Program-made: the position numbers and the translations under genes
Notes under the pieces: model-generated
What the model saw: only the letters and a program-made list of their open reading frames with translations
What the model was told of the DNA's origin: nothing
Database searches by the model: none
In this document: piece by piece, positions 43,154 to 52,074 of the stretch
Numbering within the stretch: position 1 is the first letter of the stretch
How the letters are laid out: the number at the start of each line of letters is the position of its first letter
Origin: Burkholderia sp. H160
GTDB taxonomy: Bacteria; Pseudomonadota; Gammaproteobacteria; Burkholderiales; Burkholderiaceae
Assembly: GCA_000173575.1 (NCBI GenBank)
Contig: ABYL01000014.1
Coordinates: 1-64,000 of the forward strand
DNA: 64,000 nt
Reading direction: 5' to 3'

Positions 43154-44677
43154 ATGAAGTTCGCCCAACTCAATGGACCGCGCGCCCAAGCGCGTTCTTT
43201 TTGCGACTCTTCTGTACATACCGGCGCAACTCATCGTACGCGTTTGCCTTCGATGCGGCGCGTCGCCGTATTCACGGCCTTCGCGTGGGCCTCGTTGACC
43301 GCATACTCGGCGCTGGCCGAAGCCAATCCCGATGCAACCCCGGAAGCCCCTGAAGCCGACCTGAACATTCAGGCGACGCAGACTAACCAATGGACCGGCC
43401 TCTGGAACCGTCAGCAATTGCTCGGCGACATGGGCGGCCTGCGTCCGTGGCTCGGCAAGTACGGCATGACCTTCACGCTGACCGAAACGAGCGAAGTGCT
43501 GGCCAATCTGCGCGGCGGTCTCGAGCTCGGCGCTGCTTACGACGGCCTGACCACCGCCACCTTGCAGATGGATACGCAGAAGGCGTTCGGCCTGCCGGGC
43601 GGTCTCTTCAACGTCAGCGCGCTGCAGATTCACGGTTCGAACCTGAGCGCGAACAAGCTCGGCACTCTGAACACGGCAAGCGGCATCGAAGCCGACGACG
43701 CGACGCGTCTGTGGGAGCTCTGGTATCAGCAGTCGTTCCTCAACAAGCGCGTCGACGTGAAGATCGGCCAGCAGAGTCTCGACCAGGAATTCATCACGAG
43801 CACGTATGCGGCGCTGTTCCTCAACACGATGTTCGGCTGGCCCGCGCTACCCTCGTACGACATGCCGTCGGGCGGTCCCGCCTATCCGCTCGCGGGTCTC
43901 GGCGTGCGCGTGCGCGGCCAGATCACGCCGTCGCTGACTGCGCTCGCCGGCGTGTACTCCGGCGACCCGCTCGGCAACGACCCGACCAACAAGAGCGGCA
44001 CGAACTTCAACCTGCATAACGGCGCGTTGTGGATCGGCGAGTTGCAGTACTCGATCAACCAGCCGTCCGAAGGCCAGATGGTCGGCGTGGGCAGCGGCGG
44101 TCTGCCGGGCACCTACAAGCTCGGCGTCTGGTACAACACCAACAGGTTCGCCGATCAGCGTTACGACAACATGGGGCTGTCGCTCGCGAATCCGGCCTCG
44201 ACCGGCATTCCCGCGAATCACAGCGGCAACTACAGCTTCTACGCGGTCGCCGACCAGATGGTGTGGCGCCCCGACCCCGATGAACCGCGCAGCCTCGGCG
44301 TGTTCGCGCGCGTGATGGGCGCGCCTGGCGATCGCAACCTCGTGAGCGTCGCGGCCAACCTCGGCGTCGTGCTGAAGGCGCCGTTCAAGGGCCGCGACAA
44401 CGACAGCGCCGGACTCGCGCTGACCTACATCAAGATCGGCAGTCACGTGAACGGACTTGATCAGGACTTCCTGGCATTCAACGGCAGCCCGTACGGCGTG
44501 CGCACTAGCGAAACCACGCTCGAGGCGACCTACCAGTACCAGATCAATCCGTGGTGGCAATTGCAGGCCGATGCGCAATACACCTTCAACGCCGGTGCGG
44601 GCCAGAACCCGAACGACCCGACGCAGCCGCTGCGCAATACGTTCGTCGTCGGCGCACGGACCGTGATCAACTTCTGA
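43154..44677 (+). CDS. OprB-family outer-membrane porin
   Basis: A 507-residue protein. ATG 43154 has AAGGA nine bases upstream, giving a long basic leader before the hydrophobic MRRVAVFTAFAWASLTAYSA and cleavage near LAEA-NPD; an internal Met at 43253 would give a more compact signal peptide. The mature protein carries the OprB hallmarks: TGLWNRQQLLGDMGGLRPWL, GLTTATLQMDTQKAFGLPGG, LWELWYQQSF and the aromatic C-terminus ARTVINF. OprB porins favour sugars, yet this gene leads a probable Fur-controlled iron operon. Here it may admit an iron chelate; that is inference. Confidence 0.85.
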   Translation: MKFAQLNGPRAQARSFCDSSVHTGATHRTRLPSMRRVAVFTAFAWASLTAYSALAEANPDATPEAPEADLNIQATQTNQWTGLWNRQQLLGDMGGLRPWLGKYGMTFTLTETSEVLANLRGGLELGAAYDGLTTATLQMDTQKAFGLPGGLFNVSALQIHGSNLSANKLGTLNTASGIEADDATRLWELWYQQSFLNKRVDVKIGQQSLDQEFITSTYAALFLNTMFGWPALPSYDMPSGGPAYPLAGLGVRVRGQITPSLTALAGVYSGDPLGNDPTNKSGTNFNLHNGALWIGELQYSINQPSEGQMVGVGSGGLPGTYKLGVWYNTNRFADQRYDNMGLSLANPASTGIPANHSGNYSFYAVADQMVWRPDPDEPRSLGVFARVMGAPGDRNLVSVAANLGVVLKAPFKGRDNDSAGLALTYIKIGSHVNGLDQDFLAFNGSPYGVRTSETTLEATYQYQINPWWQLQADAQYTFNAGAGQNPNDPTQPLRNTFVVGARTVINF

Positions 44678-44787
44678 TGCCGCTCGCCGCACATCGACAC
44701 GCAAACCCACGTAACCGGACCCGCACTTCCCATGCTTTCGATCGTCACCGCCATCCCCGCTTTGTGCGCCCGCACGGAGGCTCAATC

Positions 44788-45930
44788 GTGAACCAACTCA
44801 CGCGCAAGTTTTCGCCGCACGCCGTGCGGGCGCTGCTCGCCGCAACGGTCGCCCTCGCGATGGCCGCGAACGCGCAGGCCGAGCCGCAAGGCTTCCTTGA
44901 AACCATCAAGCATCACGCGACGCTGATCAACACCGTGCCCGATAACGGCGACCAGAACCCGTACGCGATCGTGGTCGCGCCGGTCAGCGCGGGCACCGTG
45001 AAGCAGGGCGACGTGCTGGTCGGCAACTTCAACAACTCGACGAACCTGCAGGGCACCGGCAGCACGATCATCGACTATCACCCGGACACCAGGCAGATGA
45101 CCGTGTTCGCGACCGTGCCGCGTGACCTGAAGGAATGCCCGGGCGGCATCGGCCTCTCGACCGCGATGACGATGCTGAAGTCGGGCTGGGTGATCGTCGG
45201 CAGCACGCCGAGCAACGACGGCACGACTGGCACGAAAGGCGCCGGCTGCCTGATCGTGATCGACCCGCAGGGCAAGATCACGTCGACGATCTCGACCGCG
45301 AACATCAACGACCCGTGGGGCAACATGGCGGTCGTCGACAACGGCACGAGCGCGACGCTGTTCGTCAGCAACGCGGGCTTCGGCGTCGGCGGCGCGGATG
45401 GCAATCCGCCCGTGTTCAAGCAGGCCACCGTGCTGCGCCTCGACCTCGACGTGCCGCAAGGCAAGCCGCCCGTCGTGAAGAAGGAAACCGTGATCGGCAG
45501 CGGCTTCGGCGCGCAGGCCGACAAGGGCGTGTTCCTCGTCGGGCCGACCGGGCTCGCGCTGTCGGCCGACCGGAAACTGCTGTACGTGTCCGACGCGATC
45601 GGCAACCGCATCACCGAGATCGACGATCCGCTCACGCGCGACACCAGCGCGGGCGTCGGCCGCCAGTTGAGCGCCGACGGTCTGCTGCATCGTCCGCTCG
45701 CGATGGTCACCGCGCCCAACGGCCACCTGCTCGTAACCAATGCGCTGAACGGCCAGGTCGTCGAGATCGATCCGGCGACCGGCAAGCAGCTCTACGCACG
45801 CTGGATCGATACCGACAAGGCCCAATCGCCCCCCGGCAACGGCGACCTGTTCGGTATCGCGATGACGCCGGAAGGCGACGGCTTTTACTACGTCGAAGAC
45901 GACGTGAATACGCTGGTGCTCGCGAAGTAA
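44788..45930 (+). CDS. Secreted NHL/beta-propeller protein
   Basis: A 380-residue protein starting at GTG 44788 with GGAGG seven bases upstream. It has a signal peptide ending near NAQA-EPQGF. The mature part has repeated propeller motifs: QNPYAIVVAPVSAGTVKQGD, VLVGNFNNSTNLQGTGST, GPTGLALSADRKLLYVSDAI and HRPLAMVTAPNGHLLVTNAL. This indicates a periplasmic NHL-type propeller, possibly a lactonase or an electron-carrier-binding scaffold. Its place between an OprB porin and an EfeB-like peroxidase suggests a part in periplasmic iron handling, but no catalytic residues can be named. Confidence 0.75.
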   Translation: MNQLTRKFSPHAVRALLAATVALAMAANAQAEPQGFLETIKHHATLINTVPDNGDQNPYAIVVAPVSAGTVKQGDVLVGNFNNSTNLQGTGSTIIDYHPDTRQMTVFATVPRDLKECPGGIGLSTAMTMLKSGWVIVGSTPSNDGTTGTKGAGCLIVIDPQGKITSTISTANINDPWGNMAVVDNGTSATLFVSNAGFGVGGADGNPPVFKQATVLRLDLDVPQGKPPVVKKETVIGSGFGAQADKGVFLVGPTGLALSADRKLLYVSDAIGNRITEIDDPLTRDTSAGVGRQLSADGLLHRPLAMVTAPNGHLLVTNALNGQVVEIDPATGKQLYARWIDTDKAQSPPGNGDLFGIAMTPEGDGFYYVEDDVNTLVLAK

Positions 45931-45967
45931 GCGGCATGTCCCCAAGCTTCAAGAAGGTGAAGTGACA

Positions 45968-47272
45968 ATGACAAACGATCACCCCCCACGGCCGTCACGA
46001 CGCGGCTTCCTGAAAGCGGGCGGCGCCGCGGTTGCCGCCGGCGCGAGTCTCGGCGCCGGGCTTGCGAGTTCGCAGCCCGCGCTCGCGAAAGCGCCCGCGC
46101 ATAGCGCGCAGAACGCCGATCCGCAGCTCGCGGTCGAGCCGTTCTACGGTCCGCATCAAGGCGGCATCGTCACGCCTCAGCAGAGCCACACTTACGTCGC
46201 CGCGCTCGATCTGACCACCGACAAGCGCGACGACGTGATCGCCCTGTTGCGCACGTGGACTGAGGCAGCCGCGCGCATGACGCAAGGCGGCACGGCCTTC
46301 GCGATGCCCGCCGGCGACAACCAGGCCGCCCCCGATTCCGGCGACGTGCTCGGCCTCGGCCCGAACGGTCTGACGATCACGTTCGGCTTCGGTCCCGGCC
46401 TCTTCACGAAGGACGGCAAGGATCGCTACGGGCTCGCCTCGCGCCGCCCCGCCGCGCTCGTCGATCTGCCGCGCTTCAACGGCGATCAGCTGATCAAGGA
46501 GAAGACCGGCGGCGACCTGTTCATCCAGGCATGCGCGAACGACGCCCAGGTCGCGTTTCACGCGGTGCGCCAACTGTCGCGCCGCGCCTACGGCGTCGCG
46601 ACGATGCGCTGGGGCCAGGCCGGGTTTTTGTCGGGTCCGCGCGGTCAGACGCCGCGCAATCTGATGGGCTTCAAGGACGGCACCAACAATCCGTCGACGG
46701 CGAAGCCGGAACTGATGAACCAGTTCGTGTGGGCGCGCGCCACCGACGACGCGCCGTGGATGGAAGGCGGCACCTATACAGTCGTGCGCCGCATCCGCAT
46801 CACGCTCGAACACTGGGACAACACCGAACTGGGCTTTCAGGAACAGGTGTTCGGCCGCCACAAGTACAGCGGCGCGCCGATCGGCAGCAAGAACGAGTTC
46901 GACGCGGTGGACCTGAAGGCCGAGGACAAGGACGGCAACCCAGTGATCCCGGAGAACTCGCACGTGCGTCTGTCGAATCAGGCGAGCAACAACGGCGCGC
47001 AGATTCTGCGCCGCTCGTATTCGTACAACGAAGGCACGAACTTCTATATCGAGCGCTGGCCGCCGTGGCGCCAGGAAACCGAGTACGACGCGGGGCTGAT
47101 TTTCATCGCGCACCAGAGCGACCCGCGCACCGGCTTCATCCCGATCAACGACCGGCTCGCGAAGTTCGACATGATGAACCAGTTCACGACCCACATCGGC
47201 AGCGCGATCTTCGTCGTGCCGCCGGGGGCGAAACCGGGTTCGTATGTCGGCGCGGGGCTGTTCGAGACGTGA
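45968..47272 (+). CDS. efeB: DyP-type peroxidase, EfeB-like, Tat-exported
   Basis: A 434-residue haem protein. The N-terminus has the twin-arginine motif PSRRGFLKAGGAAVAAG, so it is exported folded. Catalytic and haem motifs: GFKDGTNNP (the DyP GxxDG Asp), SHVRLSN (probable proximal His) and the Arg in ILRRSYSYNEG. The domain opening FYGPHQGGIVTPQQSHTYVA is standard. EfeB oxidises ferrous iron or removes iron from haem. Unusually, no EfeO or EfeU is here; instead an FbpABC-type importer follows directly. A GTG six bases upstream is an alternative start. The spacing to the propeller gene is 37 bp. Confidence 0.92.
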   Translation: MTNDHPPRPSRRGFLKAGGAAVAAGASLGAGLASSQPALAKAPAHSAQNADPQLAVEPFYGPHQGGIVTPQQSHTYVAALDLTTDKRDDVIALLRTWTEAAARMTQGGTAFAMPAGDNQAAPDSGDVLGLGPNGLTITFGFGPGLFTKDGKDRYGLASRRPAALVDLPRFNGDQLIKEKTGGDLFIQACANDAQVAFHAVRQLSRRAYGVATMRWGQAGFLSGPRGQTPRNLMGFKDGTNNPSTAKPELMNQFVWARATDDAPWMEGGTYTVVRRIRITLEHWDNTELGFQEQVFGRHKYSGAPIGSKNEFDAVDLKAEDKDGNPVIPENSHVRLSNQASNNGAQILRRSYSYNEGTNFYIERWPPWRQETEYDAGLIFIAHQSDPRTGFIPINDRLAKFDMMNQFTTHIGSAIFVVPPGAKPGSYVGAGLFET

Positions 47273-47343
47273 TGAAGCACATGAAGAACGCCGGGCGCGC
47301 AGCGCCTGGCTCACTCAACACAATCAAAACGGACTTCTGCAAC

Positions 47344-48375
47344 ATGGCTTATTCCTGGTTTGCCACCCGTCTGCGCGCGCTCGGCAGCGTCGCGGCGCTC
47401 TCCCTCACCGCGCTCGCGACGATGCCGTCGGCGGCCCATGCAGCATCGATCACGCTGTACAACGCGCAGCACGAGCAGGTCGTCAATCTGCTCGCAAAGG
47501 ACTTTGAAAAGCAGTCGGGCATCTCCGTGAAAATCCGCAACGGCGAAGGCCCGGCGCTCGCCGCGCAGATCGTCGCGGAAGGCGCGGCGTCGCCCGCCGA
47601 CGTGTACTTCACGGAGAACTCGCCGGAGCTGATGCTGCTCGAGGAAAAGGGTCTGCTCGCGAAGGTCGACGCGGCGACGCTCGGCACTGTGCCGGCGCGT
47701 TTCAATTCGCCGAGCGGCGTGTGGGTCGCCGTGACCGCGCGCGAGAGCGTGCTCGCGTACAACACGACGAAGCTGCAGCCGTCGCAACTGCCGCAATCGG
47801 TGTTCGACCTCGCCAAGCCGGAATGGAAAGGCAAGGTCGGCATCGCGCCGAGCGACGCCGACTTCCTGCCGCTCGTGAGCGCGGTACTCGCGCTGAAAGG
47901 CGAAGAGCAGACGCTCGCATGGCTGAAGGGCCTGAAAGCCAACTCGCAGATCTTCGACGACGACGAAGGCGTGGTCGCCGCGGTCAATCGCGGTGCGGTC
48001 GCGACCGGTCTGATCAATAACTACTACTGGACGCGTCTGCACGCTGAAATCGGCGACGCGAAAACCCGCAGCGCGATCTATCACTTCGGCCACGGCGACG
48101 CCGGCGCACTCGTCAACGTATCGGGCGCGGCCGCGCTGAAGTCGGCGCACAACGCGGACGGCGCGCAGAAGTTTCTCGCCTATCTGGTCAGCGAACGCGC
48201 ACAGCAGATGATGGCCAACAGCCACGTGATGTTCGAGTATCCGCTGCACGCGGGCGTCGCGCCGGATCCGATCCTCAAGCCGTTCGCCGAACTGACTCCG
48301 CCCACGCTGACGATCCAGCAGCTCGGCGACGATAGCCAGGCCGGCAAGCTGCTACGTCAGGCAGGCCTTTTGTAA
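47344..48375 (+). CDS. Ferric-iron-type ABC transporter, periplasmic binding protein (FbpA/FutA-like)
   Basis: A 343-residue protein; ATG 47344 (MAYSWFATRLRALGSVAALS) gives a compact signal peptide cleaved near AAHA-ASITL. An ATG at 47272 that overlaps the efeB stop would add 24 residues; neither has a strong ribosome site. The mature protein has ITLYNAQHEQVVNLLAKDFE and PADVYFTENSPELMLLEEKG. The adjacent tyrosines in INNYYWTRLHAE are the usual Fe3+ ligands. It belongs to the transferrin-like iron-binding class. The next gene begins immediately after its stop. Confidence 0.9.
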   Translation: MAYSWFATRLRALGSVAALSLTALATMPSAAHAASITLYNAQHEQVVNLLAKDFEKQSGISVKIRNGEGPALAAQIVAEGAASPADVYFTENSPELMLLEEKGLLAKVDAATLGTVPARFNSPSGVWVAVTARESVLAYNTTKLQPSQLPQSVFDLAKPEWKGKVGIAPSDADFLPLVSAVLALKGEEQTLAWLKGLKANSQIFDDDEGVVAAVNRGAVATGLINNYYWTRLHAEIGDAKTRSAIYHFGHGDAGALVNVSGAAALKSAHNADGAQKFLAYLVSERAQQMMANSHVMFEYPLHAGVAPDPILKPFAELTPPTLTIQQLGDDSQAGKLLRQAGLL

Positions 48376-49980
48376 ATGAGCGAAGCTCTGTCAGCCGGTC
48401 CGCCGGCTGTCCCCCCTGCCCCGGCGCGCGTGCGGACGCGCGCGCCGCGCGGCCTGTTCGCGGCGGCAGCACTCAGCGCTTTGCTGGTGCTGCTGCCGAT
48501 TGCGTTTACGTTCTGGCGCGCGGCGAGCTTCGGCATCGGCGACGCGCTCGATCTGATCTGGCGGCCGCTCGTCGGCGAACTGCTCGTCAACACGGTGTTG
48601 ATCGCCGTCACGACCACCCTGGTTTGTGCCGTGATCGGCACGGCCGCCGCGTGGTTCGTCGAACGCACGCATCTGCCGGGACGGCGCGCGTGGGCCGTGC
48701 TGTGCGCCGCACCGCTCGCGATGCCGGCGTTCATTTCGAGCTATGCGTGGGTGTCGTTGAGCGAGGACTTGCAGGACTTCAATGGAGCGCTGCTTGTTTT
48801 GACCTGCGCTTATTTTCCGCTCGTCTATCTGCCGGTCGCCGCCGCGTTGCGCGGCATGGACCCGGCGCTCGAGGAAAGCGCGCGCGCGCTCGGCTGCAAC
48901 CGCTGGACCAGCTTCGTGCGCGTCGTGCTGCCGCAACTGCGGCCGGCACTGCTCGGCGGCATGCTGCTCGTCGCGCTCGGCGTGCTCTCGGAGTTCGGCG
49001 CGTTCACGCTGCTGCGCTTCCGCACCTTCACCACGCAGATCTACGCGGAATTCCGCACCAGTTTCGACGGCGGCGGCGCATCGCTGCTCGCGTGCCTGCT
49101 GATCGTGATCTGCCTCGTCGTGCTCGCATTCGAGTTTCGCGTGCGCGGCGCGGCGCGCTACGAGCGCGTCGATCGCGGTACCCGCCGCGCGGTGCTGCGC
49201 TACGAGCTCGGCGCGTGGCGCTGGCTCGTCGTCGCGGGCTTTGCGCTGCTGACGCTCGCGACGCTCGGCGTGCCGCTCGGCATGATCGGCTTCTGGCTCA
49301 CGCAGCCGGGCGCGGCCGCCGTGACGCCCGTCGATGTATCGCCCGAGTTGCTGTGGAACGCGACGTTGTCGTCGCTCGGTTTCGGCCTCGCCGCCGCCGC
49401 GCTGACCACGCTGCTCGTCGTGCCGCTCGCGTTTCTGCTCGTGCGTTATCCGACGCGTTTTGCGACGCTGTTCGAGCGTACCGTGTTTCTCGCCCAGGGC
49501 GTGCCAGGGCTCGTGATTGCGCTCGCGATCGTGTCGCTCGCGGTGCATGCGCTGCAGCCGCTCTATCAGAGCGCGACGCTGCTGGTCGTCGCGTATGCGA
49601 TCCTGTTCATGCCGGTCGCCCTCGTCAGCGTGCGCGCCGCGTTCATGCAGGCGCAGCCGCGCCTCGAGGAGACCGCGCGCGCGCTCGGCTTAAACTGGAC
49701 GCAGACGCTCGTGCGCGTGGTCCTGCCGCTCGCCGGCCCCGGGCTCGGCGCGGCCGGTGCGATGGTGTTCATCTCGGTCGTCACCGAACTGAACGCGACG
49801 CTGCTGCTGTCGCCGCTCGACACGCAAACGCTCGCGACCCAGGTATGGGCCGACACTTCGACGATGGCGTTCGCCGCCGCCGCGCCGTATGCGGCGCTGC
49901 TGACCGGCATCTCGCTGTTCGCCTCGGGGCTGCTGTTCGTGCTGCTCGGCCGCTCGGCGCTGCTCGGCGAGCGCGGCTAA
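48376..49980 (+). CDS. Ferric-iron-type ABC transporter permease (FbpB-like)
   Basis: A 534-residue fused permease with two homologous halves of about six helices each. Each half has an EAA loop: EESARALGCNRWTSFVRVVL in the first and EETARALGLNWTQTLVRVVL in the second. This two-in-one design is typical for FbpB/CysTW-like iron permeases. It starts at the base directly after the binding-protein stop codon and is followed after 55 bp by the ATPase gene. It imports ferric iron delivered by the preceding protein. Confidence 0.92.
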   Translation: MSEALSAGPPAVPPAPARVRTRAPRGLFAAAALSALLVLLPIAFTFWRAASFGIGDALDLIWRPLVGELLVNTVLIAVTTTLVCAVIGTAAAWFVERTHLPGRRAWAVLCAAPLAMPAFISSYAWVSLSEDLQDFNGALLVLTCAYFPLVYLPVAAALRGMDPALEESARALGCNRWTSFVRVVLPQLRPALLGGMLLVALGVLSEFGAFTLLRFRTFTTQIYAEFRTSFDGGGASLLACLLIVICLVVLAFEFRVRGAARYERVDRGTRRAVLRYELGAWRWLVVAGFALLTLATLGVPLGMIGFWLTQPGAAAVTPVDVSPELLWNATLSSLGFGLAAAALTTLLVVPLAFLLVRYPTRFATLFERTVFLAQGVPGLVIALAIVSLAVHALQPLYQSATLLVVAYAILFMPVALVSVRAAFMQAQPRLEETARALGLNWTQTLVRVVLPLAGPGLGAAGAMVFISVVTELNATLLLSPLDTQTLATQVWADTSTMAFAAAAPYAALLTGISLFASGLLFVLLGRSALLGERG

Positions 49981-50035
49981 CACGACGCGCCGGCTTTTTT
50001 TATCGCTGCTTTTCTTCGACCTGATTCGGATTTTC

Positions 50036-51091
50036 ATGAGCGAACTTCGTATCCGCGGACTGCAGAAATCGTTCGACGGTCACCCGGTGCTGCACGGCAT
50101 CGATCTTTCGGTCGAGCGCGGCACTCTGCTCGCGCTGCTTGGGCCCTCGGGCAGCGGCAAGACCACGCTGTTGCGCCTGTTGTGCGGCTTCGAGCGCGCG
50201 GACGGCGGCAGCGTCGAGATCGATGGACGGCGTGTCGTCGGCGACAACCTGCACGTGCCATCGGAACAGCGCCGCATCGGCTATGTGCCGCAGGAAGGCG
50301 CGCTGTTTCCGCATCTGTCGGTGGCGGACAATATCGTGTTCGGCCTGCCGCGCACGCAGCGCCGCGCGCGGCATCGCGTCGCCGAATTGCTGGAGCTGGT
50401 CGGCCTGCCCGCGCATTTTGGCGAGCGCGCGCCGCAGCAACTGTCGGGCGGTCAGCAGCAGCGCGTCGCGCTCGCGCGTGCGCTAGCGCCTGCCCCAACG
50501 CTGGTCATGCTCGACGAGCCGTTCTCGTCGCTCGACGCCGCGTTGCGCGTCGAAACGCGCCAGGCAGTCGCGAGCGCGCTCGCCGCGGCTGGCGCGACCG
50601 CCGTGCTGGTCACGCACGATCAGTCCGAGGCGTTGTCGCTCGGGCATGAAGTCGCGGTGCTGTGGAATGGCCGGCTGATCCAGACCGCAACGCCTGAAGC
50701 GCTGTACCGCCGGCCGGTGACGCGCGAGCTTGCGTCGTTCGTCGGCGAGGCGGTGTTGTTGCCGGGCGTCGCGCAACAGGATCGCGCGAGTTGCGAGCTC
50801 GGCGAGCTCACACTGGTTGCGCCCGTGGGCAACGGCGCGGTCGACGTGATGCTGCGCCCCGAGCAGATCCGTCTGCTGCGCACCGACGAAACCGCGCGCA
50901 CAAGCGAGGCACACGACGCGCTCGTCACCGATGTGATCTTCCAGGGGCAGGATGCGAGCGTCGGGTTGCAATTGCAGTCCGCCACGCGGACGATGGTGCG
51001 CGCGCGCGTGCCCGGTTATCTGTGCCCGCGGCCGGGCGAGCGCGTGCGGCTCGCGGTCGAGGGAGAAGTGACCGCCTATTCGCGCGCTTGA
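50036..51091 (+). CDS. Ferric-iron-type ABC transporter ATP-binding protein (FbpC-like)
   Basis: A 351-residue ATPase. Walker A GPSGSGKTTLLRLLCG near 36-51, Q-loop YVPQEGALFPHLSV, signature [15 protein letters not shown], Walker B LVMLDEPFSSLD, switch His in LVTHDQSEA. The C-terminal ~110 residues are a TOBE-like domain (VDVMLRPEQIRLLR, TDVIFQGQDASVGL) as in FbpC/PotA-type ATPases. It completes the iron importer and is the last gene of the operon; 24 bp later the convergent LysR gene ends. No terminator is obvious. Confidence 0.92.
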   Translation: MSELRIRGLQKSFDGHPVLHGIDLSVERGTLLALLGPSGSGKTTLLRLLCGFERADGGSVEIDGRRVVGDNLHVPSEQRRIGYVPQEGALFPHLSVADNIVFGLPRTQRRARHRVAELLELVGLPAHFGERAPQQLSGGQQQRVALARALAPAPTLVMLDEPFSSLDAALRVETRQAVASALAAAGATAVLVTHDQSEALSLGHEVAVLWNGRLIQTATPEALYRRPVTRELASFVGEAVLLPGVAQQDRASCELGELTLVAPVGNGAVDVMLRPEQIRLLRTDETARTSEAHDALVTDVIFQGQDASVGLQLQSATRTMVRARVPGYLCPRPGERVRLAVEGEVTAYSRA

Positions 51092-51114
51092 ACGGCCAGG
51101 GCTGATCTTCTCAG

Positions 51115-51972
51115 CTACCGCAACGACAGATCCTGCACCATCTGCTGTGCCAGATAATCGCAGGTCGGCCGATCCGATTTCGCGCTGCGCGCGACCACGA
51201 TTTCGAGCGGCGCGATTCTCGGCAGACCTTGCGCGTCGCCGAGTATCGCGAGCCGCGGCGGCACGCTGCAACGCGTCAGCGCAATCACCGACAAACCGGC
51301 ATCCACGGTTGCGACGAGTCCCATCAGACTCGCGCTGCTGAATGCCGCGCGATAACGGATGCGCGCGCCGTCCAGCGCAGCCAGCGTGTGCTGGCGCGCG
51401 ACGCAGCCGGGCTCGTACAAACCCACCGGCAACGGCGAGGCCTTCAACACTGGCGTATCGACCGACGCCCCCACCCACACCATCGGCTCGCTGCGCACAA
51501 ATTCGCCACGCAGCTTGCGGTCGCGCGTGACGAACGCGAGGTCGATCTTGTTGTCGGCGAGCATCGGCGCGAGCGCCGTGCTTTGCGCGCAGACGATCTC
51601 GATCTCGACGCGCGGGTACAGCGTCGCGAAACGCCGCAACACCGGCGACAGCAGCGACGACACGTAGTCGTCCGGCGCGCCGAGCACCACGCGCCCGGTC
51701 ACCTCGGGCCGCACGATCGCCGACCACGCCTCCTCCTGCAACGCGAGCGCGCGTCGCGCGTATTCGAGCAGCGTATTGCCGGGCCGCGTCAGCGACAGAT
51801 TGCGCGTGTTGCGGGCGAACAGCGTCGTGCCGAGCATCGTTTCCAGCCGCTTGATCTGCATGCTGACCGCCGCTTGCGAGCGATGCACGCTCGCCGCCGC
51901 CTTCGTGAAACTGCCCGCCTCCACGACCGCGACGAAGCTGCGCAACAGATCGACGTCGAATTCAGGGTTCAC
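51115..51972 (-). CDS. LysR-family transcriptional regulator
   Basis: A 285-residue protein beginning at a GTG (51972). The N-terminal winged HTH reads LLRSFVAVVEAGSFTKAAAS, VHRSQAAVSMQIKRLETMLG and FARNTRNLSLTRPG. The rest is a periplasmic-binding-protein-like effector domain. It is divergent from an EamA-family transporter gene; in this classic layout the LysR protein controls its neighbour. A 9-bp inverted repeat spans the intergenic region. The inducer is unknown. Confidence 0.92.
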   Translation of the reverse strand: MNPEFDVDLLRSFVAVVEAGSFTKAAASVHRSQAAVSMQIKRLETMLGTTLFARNTRNLSLTRPGNTLLEYARRALALQEEAWSAIVRPEVTGRVVLGAPDDYVSSLLSPVLRRFATLYPRVEIEIVCAQSTALAPMLADNKIDLAFVTRDRKLRGEFVRSEPMVWVGASVDTPVLKASPLPVGLYEPGCVARQHTLAALDGARIRYRAAFSSASLMGLVATVDAGLSVIALTRCSVPPRLAILGDAQGLPRIAPLEIVVARSAKSDRPTCDYLAQQMVQDLSLR

Positions 51973-51983
51973 GATTTATCAAC

Positions 51984-52028
51984 CGGGCTTATGGAATTGC
52001 TCAATTTAATTCGTTTGTGATAAGCCCG
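51984..52028. promoter_or_regulatory. Inverted repeat in the LysR-EamA intergenic region
   Basis: CGGGCTTAT (51984-51992) and ATAAGCCCG (52020-52028) are perfect 9-bp arms separated by 27 bp. Between them lies AATTGCTCAATT, itself palindromic. The placement suits LysR binding that covers both divergent promoters. Confidence 0.55.
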
Positions 52029-52074
52029 CAAGCGGCGCAATACTCGCTGGCATCATCTCAAGGAGTCGTTGCGC

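Noticed and set aside
43021-43353. A 110-codon frame overlapping the start of the OprB porin gene
   Set aside because: It begins inside the promoter and reads in another frame across the well-supported porin signal peptide.
48391-49548. A 385-codon minus-strand frame opposite the iron permease
   Set aside because: Composition dominated by Arg, Glu, His and Gln, mirroring a hydrophobic gene on the other strand; no start signal.
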